Source of the DNA: Aurantimonas sp036549475
Lineage (GTDB): Bacteria > Pseudomonadota > Alphaproteobacteria > Rhizobiales > Rhizobiaceae
Assembly (NCBI RefSeq): GCF_036549475.1
Contig: NZ_JAZHLI010000005.1
Location: 62,001-126,000 of the forward strand
Length of the DNA: 64,000 nucleotides
Reading direction: 5' to 3'
Part shown: one piece after another, positions 8,985-17,477 of the stretch
Layout of the letters: each line of letters starts with the position of its first letter
Numbering within the stretch: position 1 is the first letter of the stretch
The notes under the pieces: model-generated
Told to the model about the DNA's origin: nothing
Database searches by the model: none
What the model saw: only the letters and a program-made list of their open reading frames with translations
Position numbers and translations under genes: made by a program

Positions 8985-9533
8985 TTATCGCCCGGCTGTC
9001 GCCCTGGGACCGGGATGGGCGGCGTCGAAATCGGCCTCTGCGACATTGGTCACCACGAAGTCGGCGACCCTGACGAACGCCTCGTCGGTGTCGCCGCGAA
9101 AGGACAGGACGCGGCTGAAGACGTCCTTGCGCGCCTTGACGTCGATGATGTCGACCCGGCCCATCCCGACCAGCGTCGAGACCTTTTGCACGGCACCCAG
9201 GAGCAGATAGTCGACATCGCGCGCGGCGGCCGCTTCGACAGCCTTCTCGACGCTGAGGGTGCCGACGCTGCATTCCGGCATGCCGCAGCTGAACGTCTCG
9301 ACCTGGTAATCGGTGCGCTCGGCAAGGCCCTTTCCCAGCTCGGTCTCGAACAGCGTGATGCGGGCGGCGTGCTCGGCGTCCCGGTCGCCGGGCTCCCCGG
9401 ACGTATCGAGGTAATAGATATCGGCAATGGCGATGCGGGGCGCCGCATCCTGCCCATGGGCGGCGATTGCGCCCGCCGTGGCCATGCAAATTGCGGCGAT
9501 CGCCGCGGCCACGCCGCTGCCAAGTGTCGTCAA
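8985..9533 (-). CDS. DUF2380 domain protein, exported
   Basis: A protein of 182 residues. After a signal peptide (TTLGSGVAAAIAAICMATAG with AHGQ before the mature part) it shows IAIADIYYLDTSGEP, a conserved Cys pair (FSCGMPECSV), VDYLLLGAVQKVS and VFSRVLSFRGDTDEAF. This is the pattern of DUF2380, a periplasmic family of unknown role. I chose the TTG at 9533 because GGAGG lies about 9 bases upstream and translation gives a clean signal peptide. The upstream open frame is arginine-rich and not signal-like. Confidence 0.68.
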   Translation of the reverse strand: MTTLGSGVAAAIAAICMATAGAIAAHGQDAAPRIAIADIYYLDTSGEPGDRDAEHAARITLFETELGKGLAERTDYQVETFSCGMPECSVGTLSVEKAVEAAAARDVDYLLLGAVQKVSTLVGMGRVDIIDVKARKDVFSRVLSFRGDTDEAFVRVADFVVTNVAEADFDAAHPGPRATAGR

Positions 9534-9789
9534 TGTTCGTTCCTCCCGTCTCGCTGTCTCGCCGTTGCGACACCGACAGGCTCGGCATCGCGGCAGCTTC
9601 CGCATTGGCATCCTGCCCAGGGCCCGCCTCGAATGCGACTGAACTCTGCATCGCATCCAGATTTCGATGGATATCGCCGGTGCCGACAGTATATGCGCCC
9701 GCGCAGGGCTTGCTGCTTCAAGCGCATTGCAAAATTGCCTAGGGTCGCGGAGCTGACCTTACGGCCATCTGAACGGGAAATATTGTAGC

Positions 9790-10704
9790 ATGAGTGACAT
9801 TCGACGCGAACGCATGACGGCGGGGCCGGTTTCCCATGATCGGCAGCGTATCTCCTGGGGGGCGATCGTCGCCGGCTCGCTGCTCGCGATGGCGCTGCAG
9901 TTCATGCTCGGACTGCTGGGGCTCGGCATCGGCCTGTCGAGCGTCGATGGCGGCGCGCAGGCTGACGCGGGTGCGCTCTTGTCGGCCAGCGGCCTCTGGA
10001 CCGTGGCCGTGGTGCTGATCGGCCTCTTCGTCGGCGCCTATGCGGCGGGTCGGTTGTCCGGCAGTACCTCGCGCACCGACGCGGTGCTGCATGGGGTGGT
10101 CACCTGGGCGACTTCGACGCTGGTGGTCGTTTATCTTCTCACCAGCGGTGCCTCGGCCGTGGTCGGCGGCGCCTTCGGTGCGATCGGCAGTTCCATACAG
10201 GGGCTGACGCAGGCGGCTGCCACGGCCGCGCCCCAGAGCATGTCCGGACTGCCCGCGCCGATCCGCCGCGAGGTCGAGCAGCTTCTGGACCAGTCCGGGC
10301 CAGCGGCGGGCGCCGGAACGGCCACGCCAGAGGAATCCGAGGACACGGATTCGCAAGCACCCGCCACGGCAGAGCAGCCCGCACCGGCCGGGTCGGTGAA
10401 CCTTGCGGAAACCGTGACGACGATTGCGGCCGGCCTTGCCGAGGACGCGACCTCAGACGAGCGTTCGGCGGCGGTGCAGGCCATCGCCGATGGCGCAGGC
10501 ATTTCGACTGGGGAAGCCCGCCAGCGCCTGCAGGCCTTCCAGCAGCGTTTCGACGAGGCGCAGCGCGAGGCCCGCAGGGCTGCGGCAGATGCGGCGCAGG
10601 TGGTGTCGACTGCCTCCTTCGGTGCCTTCGTCGCGCTGTTGCTCGGGCTCCTCGTCGGCGCCGCCGGCGGGTTTGCCGGTCGGTCCCGCCGATCCGTGAT
10701 CTGA
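9790..10704 (+). CDS. Hypothetical membrane protein with periplasmic or cytoplasmic coiled-coil insert
   Basis: A protein of 304 residues. Two hydrophobic segments near the N-terminus (ISWGAIVAGSLLAMALQFML and LWTVAVVLIGLFVGAYAAGR) precede a third (TSTLVVVYLLTSGASAVVGG). About 150 polar residues rich in Ala, Glu, Gln and Pro follow, ending in a likely helix or coiled coil (LQAFQQRFDEAQREARRAAADA), and then a final membrane helix and RSRR tail. Related proteins are often labelled PhnA-like in alphaproteobacterial genomes, a name with no functional backing that I know of. There is no operon partner. Confidence 0.6.
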   Translation: MSDIRRERMTAGPVSHDRQRISWGAIVAGSLLAMALQFMLGLLGLGIGLSSVDGGAQADAGALLSASGLWTVAVVLIGLFVGAYAAGRLSGSTSRTDAVLHGVVTWATSTLVVVYLLTSGASAVVGGAFGAIGSSIQGLTQAAATAAPQSMSGLPAPIRREVEQLLDQSGPAAGAGTATPEESEDTDSQAPATAEQPAPAGSVNLAETVTTIAAGLAEDATSDERSAAVQAIADGAGISTGEARQRLQAFQQRFDEAQREARRAAADAAQVVSTASFGAFVALLLGLLVGAAGGFAGRSRRSVI

Positions 10705-10914
10705 GCATCGGCGGGCCGCGGATGCGGCGCTTCGCCGCCTTTACCGCCTGTGTTTCGCGGCTGCGCCGCCGGCTGTCGCAATCGGAGCATGATGCCGGCC
10801 TGTCCAGGCTAGACATGGTCATGCCGCCATTGCCCATGCGGGCAGGGCGGCGTTACACCTGACGGGCGATCGGTCCTCGACCGACCGCGGTGCCATTGGG
10901 ATGCGGGGCGACAC

Positions 10915-12168
10915 ATGCGACGATTTTCGGCCTTCGCGCTGGCGCGCGAGGCGATGCGCGGCCATTCGGGCTGGACCGAGCAATGGGCCTCGCCCGAGCC
11001 GCGGCGCCAGTACGACGTCGTCATCGTCGGCGCAGGTGGCCATGGTCTGGCCACCGCCTACTACCTGGCCAAGGAGCACGGCATCACCGACGTCGCGGTG
11101 ATCGAGAAGGGCTGGCTCGGCGGCGGCAATACCGGACGCAACACCACGATCATCCGCTCGAACTATCTCTACGACGAATCCGCGGCGCTCTACGATCATG
11201 CGGTGACCCTGTGGGAGGGGTTGTCGCAGGACCTCAACTACAACGTCATGTTCTCGCCGCGTGGCGTCCTGATGCTGTCGCACAACGAGCACGACCGGCA
11301 GGGTGCCCAGCGGCATATCCATGCCAACCGGTTGAACGGCGTCGATAACGAGTGGCTGACGCCGGACGAGTGCAAGGCGTATTGCCCTCCGCTCAACATC
11401 TCGACCGACACGCGCTATCCGGTGATCGGCGGCGCGTTGCAGCGTCGCGGCGGCACCGCCCGGCACGATGCCGTCGCCTGGGGCTACGCTCGGGCCGCGT
11501 CGGCCCGCGGTGTCCATATCCTGCAGAATACCACCGTCACCGGCATCCGGCGCAGTGCCGATGGCCGGGTCGCGGGCGTCGAGACCTCGCGCGGCTTCAT
11601 CGGGGCCCGCAAGATCGGCGTCGTGGCAGCCGGCAACACCTCGGTCGTCATGGACATGGCGGGGGTGCGGATGCCGATCGAGAGCTATCCGCTGCAGGCG
11701 GTGGTCTCCGAGCCGGTCAAGCCGTGCTTTCCCTGCGTGGTGATGTCGAACACCGTCCACGCCTATGTCTCGCAATCGGACAAGGGCGAATTGGTGATCG
11801 GGGCAGGCACCGACCAGTACCCGTCCTATTCGCAGACCGGCAGCCTCTCGATCTTCAACCATACGCTCGACGCGATTTCGGAGATGTTCCCGATCTTCCG
11901 GCGCATGCGGATGCTGCGGACCTGGGGCGGCATCGTCGACGTGACGCCGGACCGCTCGCCGATCCTGTCGAAGACGCCGGTTCGGGGGCTCTACGTCAAT
12001 TGCGGCTGGGGCACCGGCGGCTTCAAGGCGACGCCCGGCTCCGGCCATGTCTTTGCCCACACGATCGCCCGCGACGAGCCGCATCCGATCAACGCCGCCT
12101 TCAGCCTCGACCGTTTCGAGACCGGGCGCTTCATCGACGAGGCGGCGGCTGCGGCCGTCGCCCACTAG
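10915..12168 (+). CDS. soxB: Sarcosine oxidase subunit beta
   Basis: A protein of 417 residues. The FAD-binding motif YDVVIVGAGGHGLATAYYLA is at residues 33-52, followed by the substrate-oxidase fold. GGTARHDAVAWG near residue 184 is the conserved stretch holding the histidine that carries covalent FMN in heterotetrameric sarcosine oxidases (assigned from family knowledge). GWGTGGFKATPGSG near the C-terminus is also conserved. It oxidises sarcosine (N-methylglycine) to an iminium intermediate and passes electrons to oxygen. It is first in soxBDAG; soxD starts 17 bases after its stop. Confidence 0.95.
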   Translation: MRRFSAFALAREAMRGHSGWTEQWASPEPRRQYDVVIVGAGGHGLATAYYLAKEHGITDVAVIEKGWLGGGNTGRNTTIIRSNYLYDESAALYDHAVTLWEGLSQDLNYNVMFSPRGVLMLSHNEHDRQGAQRHIHANRLNGVDNEWLTPDECKAYCPPLNISTDTRYPVIGGALQRRGGTARHDAVAWGYARAASARGVHILQNTTVTGIRRSADGRVAGVETSRGFIGARKIGVVAAGNTSVVMDMAGVRMPIESYPLQAVVSEPVKPCFPCVVMSNTVHAYVSQSDKGELVIGAGTDQYPSYSQTGSLSIFNHTLDAISEMFPIFRRMRMLRTWGGIVDVTPDRSPILSKTPVRGLYVNCGWGTGGFKATPGSGHVFAHTIARDEPHPINAAFSLDRFETGRFIDEAAAAAVAH

Positions 12169-12185
12169 CGCGCAGAGGGCGGACG

Positions 12186-12566
12186 ATGCTGCTGATCCAT
12201 TGTCCCTATTGCGAGGACGACCGGCCGGAGCCGGAATTCCGCCATGCCGGCGAAGCCCATGTCGCGCGACCATCCCCGGATATCGACGCCGGCAGGGCCG
12301 TGGCCGAATCGCTCTATCTTCGCACCAACCATCGCGGTGTGGTGTTCGAGCGATGGCGTCATGTGCATGGCTGCGGCCGCTTCTTCAATGCCGCGCGGCA
12401 CTCGGTCTCGGACCGCTTTCTCGCCGTCTACAAGGCCGGCGAGCCGAAGCCGAATCTGCCGGAGGGTGACGGCAGCCCCGCCGCCGATCCACTCGGCGCG
12501 GGCGCCACGCCGGTTCGTGCCGGAGCGAACGCACTTCGCGCCGATGCCGGGGAGGGTGGCCGATGA
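12186..12566 (+). CDS. soxD: Sarcosine oxidase subunit delta
   Basis: A protein of 126 residues. The zinc ligands of this subunit are all present at the family positions: Cys6 and Cys9 in HCPYCE, and His59 and Cys63 in RHVHGCGRFF. About 35 residues of Gly/Ala/Pro-rich sequence extend the C-terminus beyond the roughly 90-100 residues usual for the family. The open frame extends far upstream in the same phase, but the conserved N-terminus fixes the start at 12186. The stop overlaps soxA by four bases (ATGA), suggesting coupled translation. Confidence 0.93.
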   Translation: MLLIHCPYCEDDRPEPEFRHAGEAHVARPSPDIDAGRAVAESLYLRTNHRGVVFERWRHVHGCGRFFNAARHSVSDRFLAVYKAGEPKPNLPEGDGSPAADPLGAGATPVRAGANALRADAGEGGR

Positions 12567-15544
12567 GGTCGCGGCGCCTGCCCCAGGCCGGCCGTCTCGG
12601 CAATGCCCGGCGCATCAGCTTCACCTTCGACGGCAAGCGCTATGGCGGGCTGGAGGGCGACACGCTGGCCTCGGCGCTGCTGGCCAGCGGCGTGCACCTC
12701 ACCGGCCGCTCGTTCAAATATCACCGGCCGCGCGGCATCCTCGGCTCGGGGCCGGAGGAGCCCAACGCGCTGGTCGAGATCCGCCGCGACGCATCGCGGC
12801 GAACGCCGAATATCCGCGCCACCATGCAGCCGCTGCATGACGGGATGGAGGCCGTCAGCCAGAACCGCTGGCCGTCGCTCGCCTTCGATGTCGGCAGCGT
12901 CAACGGGCTGTTCTCGCGCTTCTTGACGGCGGGCTTCTACTACAAAACCTTCATGTGGCCCAAGAGCTTCTGGCACCGGGTCTACGAGCCCTACATCCGC
13001 GCGGCGGCCGGTCTTGGCCGGGCGCCGGGCAAGGCTGACACGGACCGCTATGCCAACCGTTTCGAGCATGTCGACGTCCTCGTCGCCGGCGGCGGCGCGG
13101 CCGGTCTGGCTGCCGCCCTGGAAGCGGCGGCGAATGGCGCGAGCGTCCTGATCTGCGACGAGAATGCGGGCTTCGGCGGCTGGCTGCGGGCCGAAAGCGG
13201 CACGCTGATCAACGGCGTTCCCGCGATGGATTGGGTTGCCGATGCCGTGGCCCGGCTGGATGCCTTGCCCAACGTGCGGGTGATGCCCCGCACCACTGCC
13301 TTCGGCTACTACAATCACAACATGGTCGCGCTGGCCGAGCAGGTGACAGAGCATCTGGCGCATCCCGATCCGGCCCTGCCGCGCGAACGGCTGTGGCAGG
13401 TGCGGGCCAAGGAGGTCGTGCTGGCGACCGGGTCGATCGAACGGCCGCTGGTATTCCCGGACAACGACCGGCCGGGCATCATGCTGGCGGGTGCGGCCCG
13501 GCTGTATCTCAATCATTACGGCGTTGCGCCCGGCGAGCGCGTCTGCGTCTTCACCGCCCATGATGCGGCCTATGCTGCGGCAATCGACCTGAAGCGCGCC
13601 GGGGTGGACGTGCCGGCCATCGTCGATCTGCGCACCGAGCCTGGGCCGGGGCTCGCCGCCGATGCGCGGGCGGCGGGGATCGAGGTGCTGTGCGGCTATG
13701 GCGTGAGGCGCGTACGCGGCCGGCGACGGATCCGCGGGGTCACCATCGAGGAACTGCGGTCGGGCCAGGACAATCGCAGCTTCGACTGTGACACGCTGCT
13801 GATGTCCGGCGGGTTCACGCCCTCGGTGCATCTGTTCTCGCAGTCGCGCGGCACGCTCGCCTTCGATGCCGAGCTGCAGGCCTATGTACCCTCTCAGGCG
13901 GTGCAGGCCTGCGTCAGCGTCGGCGCCGCCGCGGGGAATTTCGACCTGGCCGGGACGATCGCGCAGGCGCGCGCCGCCGGCCGTGTGGCGGCCGGCGGCG
14001 CGGCCGGCACGGCCGAGACGGTCGAGATTGCCGGCGCGGCCGGGTTCGGTGGCGGCATGGCAGGTGCCACACCCGCCGCCGGCCCCGGCAAAGCGGTCAA
14101 GGCCTTCGTCGATTTCCAGAACGACGTGACGGCGCGCGACATCCGCCTTGCCGTCGCCGAAGGTTTCCGGTCGGTCGAGCACATCAAGCGCTTCACCACC
14201 AACGGCATGGCGACCGACCAGGGCAAGACCTCGAACATCCACGGCCTCGGCGTCGCGGCCGAGGCCCTGAGCCGCCCGATGCCCGAGGTGGGGCTGACCA
14301 CCTTCCGCGCCCCCTTCACGCCGGTGTCCTTCGGCACCATTGCGGGCTTTGCGCAGGGCGCGCTGTTCGATCCGACGCGGCAAACCCCGATCCACGACAG
14401 CGCGGCCGCCGACGGCGCGGTGTTCGAGGATGTCGGCATGTGGAAACGCGCCTGGTATTTCCCGCGCGGGGCGGACAAGCACGGGGCGGTCGACCGGGAA
14501 TGCCGCGCGGTGCGCGAGGCGGCCGGGCTGTTCGACGCCTCGACGCTGGGCAAGATCGAACTCGTCGGCCCCGACGCAGGGGCCTTTCTCGACCTGATGT
14601 ATGCGACGGCGCTGTCGCGTCTTGCCGTCGGCAGGTGCCGCTACGCGCTGATGCTGAACGAGGCCGGCTTCATCATCGACGACGGGATCGTCGCCCGGCT
14701 TGCCGAGGACCGTTTCCACGTCACCACCACGACGGGCGGCGCGCCGCGCGTGCTGAACCTCATGGAGGATTACCGCCAGACGGAATTTCCCCATTTGGCG
14801 GTGTGGGCGACATCGGTCAGCGAACAATGGGCCGTGATCGCCGTTCAGGGGCCGCAGGCGCGGGAGATCATCGCGCCCTTCGTCGAGGGGCTCGATATCG
14901 CCAACGCGGCCTTCCCGCACATGGCGGTCGCCGAATGCTGCTTCATGGGGGTGCCATGCCGGCTCTTCCGGGTGTCCTTTACCGGCGAGACCGGGTTCGA
15001 GATCAACGTGCCGTCGGACTATGGGCGCAGTGTCTGGGACGCCCTGCGCGAGCGCGGACGCGGTTACGGCGCCGAACCCTACGGCACGGAGGCGATGCAT
15101 GTGCTGCGGGCCGAGAAGGGCTACATCATCGTCGGCCAGGAGACCGACGGCACAGTGACCCCGGCCGATGCTGACATGGCCTGGGCAGTGTCGCGCAAGA
15201 AGGCGGATTTCGTCGGCAAGCGCGGGCTGGAGCGCCCGGATTTTTCGGCGCCGGGGCGCAAGCAGCTCGTCGGGCTGAAGACGGCGAACCCGCTGACGGT
15301 GCTGGAGGAAGGCGCGCAGCTCGTCGCCGATCCGAACCAGCACGCGCCGATGATGATGCTCGGACATGTCACCTCGGCCTATCATTCCCAGACGCTGGGC
15401 CGTTCGATGGCTCTGGCAATGGTCCGGGACGGGCGCGAGCGCATCGGCCAGACGCTGTATGTGTCGATGCCGAAAGAGACGATCGCGGTGGAAGTGACGG
15501 ACCCGGTATTCTTCGATCCGGATGGGGAGCGGCTGCATGGCTGA
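12563..15544 (+). CDS. soxA: Sarcosine oxidase subunit alpha
   Basis: A protein of 993 residues. Domains in order: an N-terminal ferredoxin-like fold without cluster cysteines (about 15-100, with FKYHRPRGILGSGPEEPN), a pyridine-nucleotide-disulfide-oxidoreductase-type domain with VLVAGGGAAGLAAALEAA near residue 170, and a C-terminal GcvT (aminomethyltransferase) and GcvT C-terminal barrel from about 600 on. The last part binds tetrahydrofolate and traps the one-carbon unit as 5,10-methylene-THF. The length is normal for the family. It has four-base overlaps or near-overlaps with soxD and soxG. Confidence 0.96.
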   Translation: MRSRRLPQAGRLGNARRISFTFDGKRYGGLEGDTLASALLASGVHLTGRSFKYHRPRGILGSGPEEPNALVEIRRDASRRTPNIRATMQPLHDGMEAVSQNRWPSLAFDVGSVNGLFSRFLTAGFYYKTFMWPKSFWHRVYEPYIRAAAGLGRAPGKADTDRYANRFEHVDVLVAGGGAAGLAAALEAAANGASVLICDENAGFGGWLRAESGTLINGVPAMDWVADAVARLDALPNVRVMPRTTAFGYYNHNMVALAEQVTEHLAHPDPALPRERLWQVRAKEVVLATGSIERPLVFPDNDRPGIMLAGAARLYLNHYGVAPGERVCVFTAHDAAYAAAIDLKRAGVDVPAIVDLRTEPGPGLAADARAAGIEVLCGYGVRRVRGRRRIRGVTIEELRSGQDNRSFDCDTLLMSGGFTPSVHLFSQSRGTLAFDAELQAYVPSQAVQACVSVGAAAGNFDLAGTIAQARAAGRVAAGGAAGTAETVEIAGAAGFGGGMAGATPAAGPGKAVKAFVDFQNDVTARDIRLAVAEGFRSVEHIKRFTTNGMATDQGKTSNIHGLGVAAEALSRPMPEVGLTTFRAPFTPVSFGTIAGFAQGALFDPTRQTPIHDSAAADGAVFEDVGMWKRAWYFPRGADKHGAVDRECRAVREAAGLFDASTLGKIELVGPDAGAFLDLMYATALSRLAVGRCRYALMLNEAGFIIDDGIVARLAEDRFHVTTTTGGAPRVLNLMEDYRQTEFPHLAVWATSVSEQWAVIAVQGPQAREIIAPFVEGLDIANAAFPHMAVAECCFMGVPCRLFRVSFTGETGFEINVPSDYGRSVWDALRERGRGYGAEPYGTEAMHVLRAEKGYIIVGQETDGTVTPADADMAWAVSRKKADFVGKRGLERPDFSAPGRKQLVGLKTANPLTVLEEGAQLVADPNQHAPMMMLGHVTSAYHSQTLGRSMALAMVRDGRERIGQTLYVSMPKETIAVEVTDPVFFDPDGERLHG

Positions 15545-16157
15545 GACCGGCACGCGCGTATCGCAGAGTGGATCAATGACGTCGGACGTGGCCCGCCCGC
15601 GCAGGCTGTCGCCACTCGACGGTCGTCAGGCCGCAGGTCCCGGCGTGAGGCTGACCCCGGCGGATCCGCGCCGCCGGCTGAGCCTGCGGGCGCGGGGCGA
15701 TGCGGTGGATGCCGTCAACGCCGTGCTTGGCCTCGACCTCCCGGTGCGGACGAAGACGAGCGCGCGCCGCGATGGTTTGTCGGCGCTGTGGCTGGGACCG
15801 GATGAGTGGCTGATCCTGGACGAGGGCGAGGCCGCGGACAGTCTGACCGAAGGGGAAGGGCCGGTGTCCGCTGCGCTGGCCGGCGTCTCCGGTATCGCCG
15901 TCGTCGACATCTCCCATCGCAATGTCGGGATCGTCGTCGAAGGTCCGGCGGCCGAAGCGGTGATCGCGGCCGGCTGTCCGCAGGACATCCGGCCGGTTAG
16001 ATTCCCTGTCGGTGCCTGCAGTCGGACAATCCTCTCCAAGGCCGAGATCATCCTGTGGCGCACCGGCGAGCAGCGCTTCGAGATCGAGTGCTGGCGGTCC
16101 TTCGGCGACTACACCTGGTCCTTTCTCGTGGAAGCGGCGCGGGCCCCGGCCATCTGA
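15537..16157 (+). CDS. soxG: Sarcosine oxidase subunit gamma
   Basis: A protein of 206 residues, the smallest structural partner of the alpha subunit. The conserved stretches LWLGPDEWLILDEGE, VVDISHRNVGIVVEGP and FEIECWRSFGDYTWSFLVEA are typical of SoxG, which resembles a GcvT-related fold. The start at 15537 lies inside the last codons of soxA with GGGGAG upstream; an ATG at 15576 is a weaker alternative. It is the last gene of soxBDAG. No folate-cycle gene (glyA, folD, purU) follows in this window, unlike some bacteria. Confidence 0.92.
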   Translation: MAETGTRVSQSGSMTSDVARPRRLSPLDGRQAAGPGVRLTPADPRRRLSLRARGDAVDAVNAVLGLDLPVRTKTSARRDGLSALWLGPDEWLILDEGEAADSLTEGEGPVSAALAGVSGIAVVDISHRNVGIVVEGPAAEAVIAAGCPQDIRPVRFPVGACSRTILSKAEIILWRTGEQRFEIECWRSFGDYTWSFLVEAARAPAI

Positions 16158-16162
16158 CGCGC

Positions 16163-16777
16163 TCAGGCGGGGCGCATCGCCCGCCTGTAGGCGTCGCGGT
16201 CGACGACCCGCTCCACATAGGCCTGGATCGCGGCGCTGTCCTGGATGCGCGGCGCCCCGAAACTGCCGGCCCAGGAGAGCTGCGAGCCGATATAGACGTC
16301 GGCGGCGCTGAACTGTCCTCCGACCAGATAGGGATTGCGCGATACTGCAAGCTCCAGCGTGTCGACGACGTCGTTGTAGCTGCCCCAGCCGACGGATCCC
16401 TTCGACAGCGGCGCCGCGTCCCTCCGCATCATCGTCTCGGTCAGCGCCGGCTCGAAACAGCTGCCGCCGAAGAACAGCCAGCGATAATAGCTTCCGCGCG
16501 AAGGCGTACCGGGGGCGGGTGCCAGTCCCGCCGACGGATAGGCGTCAGCGAGCCAGGCCAGGATCGCCGCGGTCTCCGTCAGCACCGTGCCGTCATCGAG
16601 GACCAGCGTCGGAATCTTGCCCATCGGGTTGATGGCAAGGAAGTCCGGCTTGCGGTTGTCGCCCGCCTCGAAATCGACCGGCACCGTCTCGTATTCGGCG
16701 CCGACCTCTTCGAGCATCCAGCGCGCCGTCGCCGCGCGGCTCATCGGATTGTAGTAGAATGTCATCCGTCCCGGCAT
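16163..16777 (-). CDS. Glutathione S-transferase family protein
   Basis: A protein of 204 residues. The N-terminal thioredoxin-fold domain has MTFYYNPMSRAATARWMLEE, then INPMGKIPTLVLDDG and the glutathione-binding LTETAAILAWLAD. The C-terminal helical domain has YLVGGQFSAADVYIGSQLSW with the conserved N-capping aspartate. It probably conjugates or reduces electrophiles in the cytoplasm; the substrate is unknown. The start at 16777 is chosen because GGGGGAG precedes it. It is convergent with soxG, only 5 bases apart. Confidence 0.85.
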   Translation of the reverse strand: MPGRMTFYYNPMSRAATARWMLEEVGAEYETVPVDFEAGDNRKPDFLAINPMGKIPTLVLDDGTVLTETAAILAWLADAYPSAGLAPAPGTPSRGSYYRWLFFGGSCFEPALTETMMRRDAAPLSKGSVGWGSYNDVVDTLELAVSRNPYLVGGQFSAADVYIGSQLSWAGSFGAPRIQDSAAIQAYVERVVDRDAYRRAMRPA

Positions 16778-16852
16778 GTCCTGCTCCCCCATCCGACGAT
16801 CGCAAGAACGCCCGTCACGCCACTTCATGTCATCGACTGCGACGGCAGCGGA

Positions 16853-17434
16853 TCATCCCGGCACGCCATCCGCCTCGCGCTTGGCCTTCAACGCCGACGC
16901 ATACCATTCGAACTCGTCGAGAAATTTGACAGCGGATTTGTCGATCCAAGGCTCGGTGGATGTGCCGTCATCCTGCAACGCCTTGCCGATGGACGGAATG
17001 GCGAGGATCGAGGGCAGGCTCGACATGCCCATCTCCGCAAGCATCGGACGCAGCGCGACCGCGGCCCGCACGCCGCCGAAGCGGCCGGCCGAGTAGCAGA
17101 CGATGCTGGAGGGGCGGTAGGCATATTCCTCGAGAAAATAGTCGAGCGTGTTCTTCAGGGCCGCCGGAAGCGAATGATTGTACTCGGCGCTGACGATCAT
17201 GAAGCCGTCGGCCCGGCGGTAGAGATCGGCGAGCCGTTCGAGCGTCTCCGGCGCCTCGCCGCGGGGATACTCCTTGTACATCTTGTCGAGGAGCGGCAGA
17301 TCGAGCTCCATCGGGTCGACCAGCACCGGCTCGTGGCCGCGCTCGCGCAGCTTGGCGATGATGAAGTTTGCCGCCTTGATTCCCTGGCGCTCAGAGCGCA
17401 CGGAACCGAGGATGACGGGAACGAGGAGGGACAT
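16853..17434 (-). CDS. NADPH-dependent FMN reductase family protein
   Basis: A protein of 193 residues with the flavodoxin-like fold. It starts LLVPVILGSVRSERQG (phosphate-binding loop), has MIVSAEYNHSLPAALKNTLDYF, the flavin-binding and subunit-contact stretch of this family, and YSAGRFGGVRAA. It probably reduces FMN or quinones with NADPH. The start at 17434 is internal to a longer open frame and is chosen for the conserved N-terminus, with AGGAGGGA overlapping the neighbourhood. It lies between the GST gene and the DUF1513 gene, all on the reverse strand. Confidence 0.85.
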   Translation of the reverse strand: MSLLVPVILGSVRSERQGIKAANFIIAKLRERGHEPVLVDPMELDLPLLDKMYKEYPRGEAPETLERLADLYRRADGFMIVSAEYNHSLPAALKNTLDYFLEEYAYRPSSIVCYSAGRFGGVRAAVALRPMLAEMGMSSLPSILAIPSIGKALQDDGTSTEPWIDKSAVKFLDEFEWYASALKAKREADGVPG

Positions 17435-17477
17435 GGGCAGCGGCTTTCGATGACGTGGAGCGTGATCGTCCGACGCT

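Noticed and set aside
10705..10914. Possible glycine-responsive riboswitch before soxBDAG.
   Set aside because: No conserved glycine aptamer core was visible; the leader only contains GC-rich short repeats.
12563..12860. N-terminal Fe-S cluster domain in soxA.
   Set aside because: The fold matches the ferredoxin-like domain of sarcosine oxidase alpha, but the cluster cysteines are absent, as is usual for this enzyme.
12428..15553. A 1041-residue open frame antisense to soxA.
   Set aside because: It mirrors soxA codons, is rich in Arg, His and Gly, and shows no domain. soxA itself matches its family from end to end.
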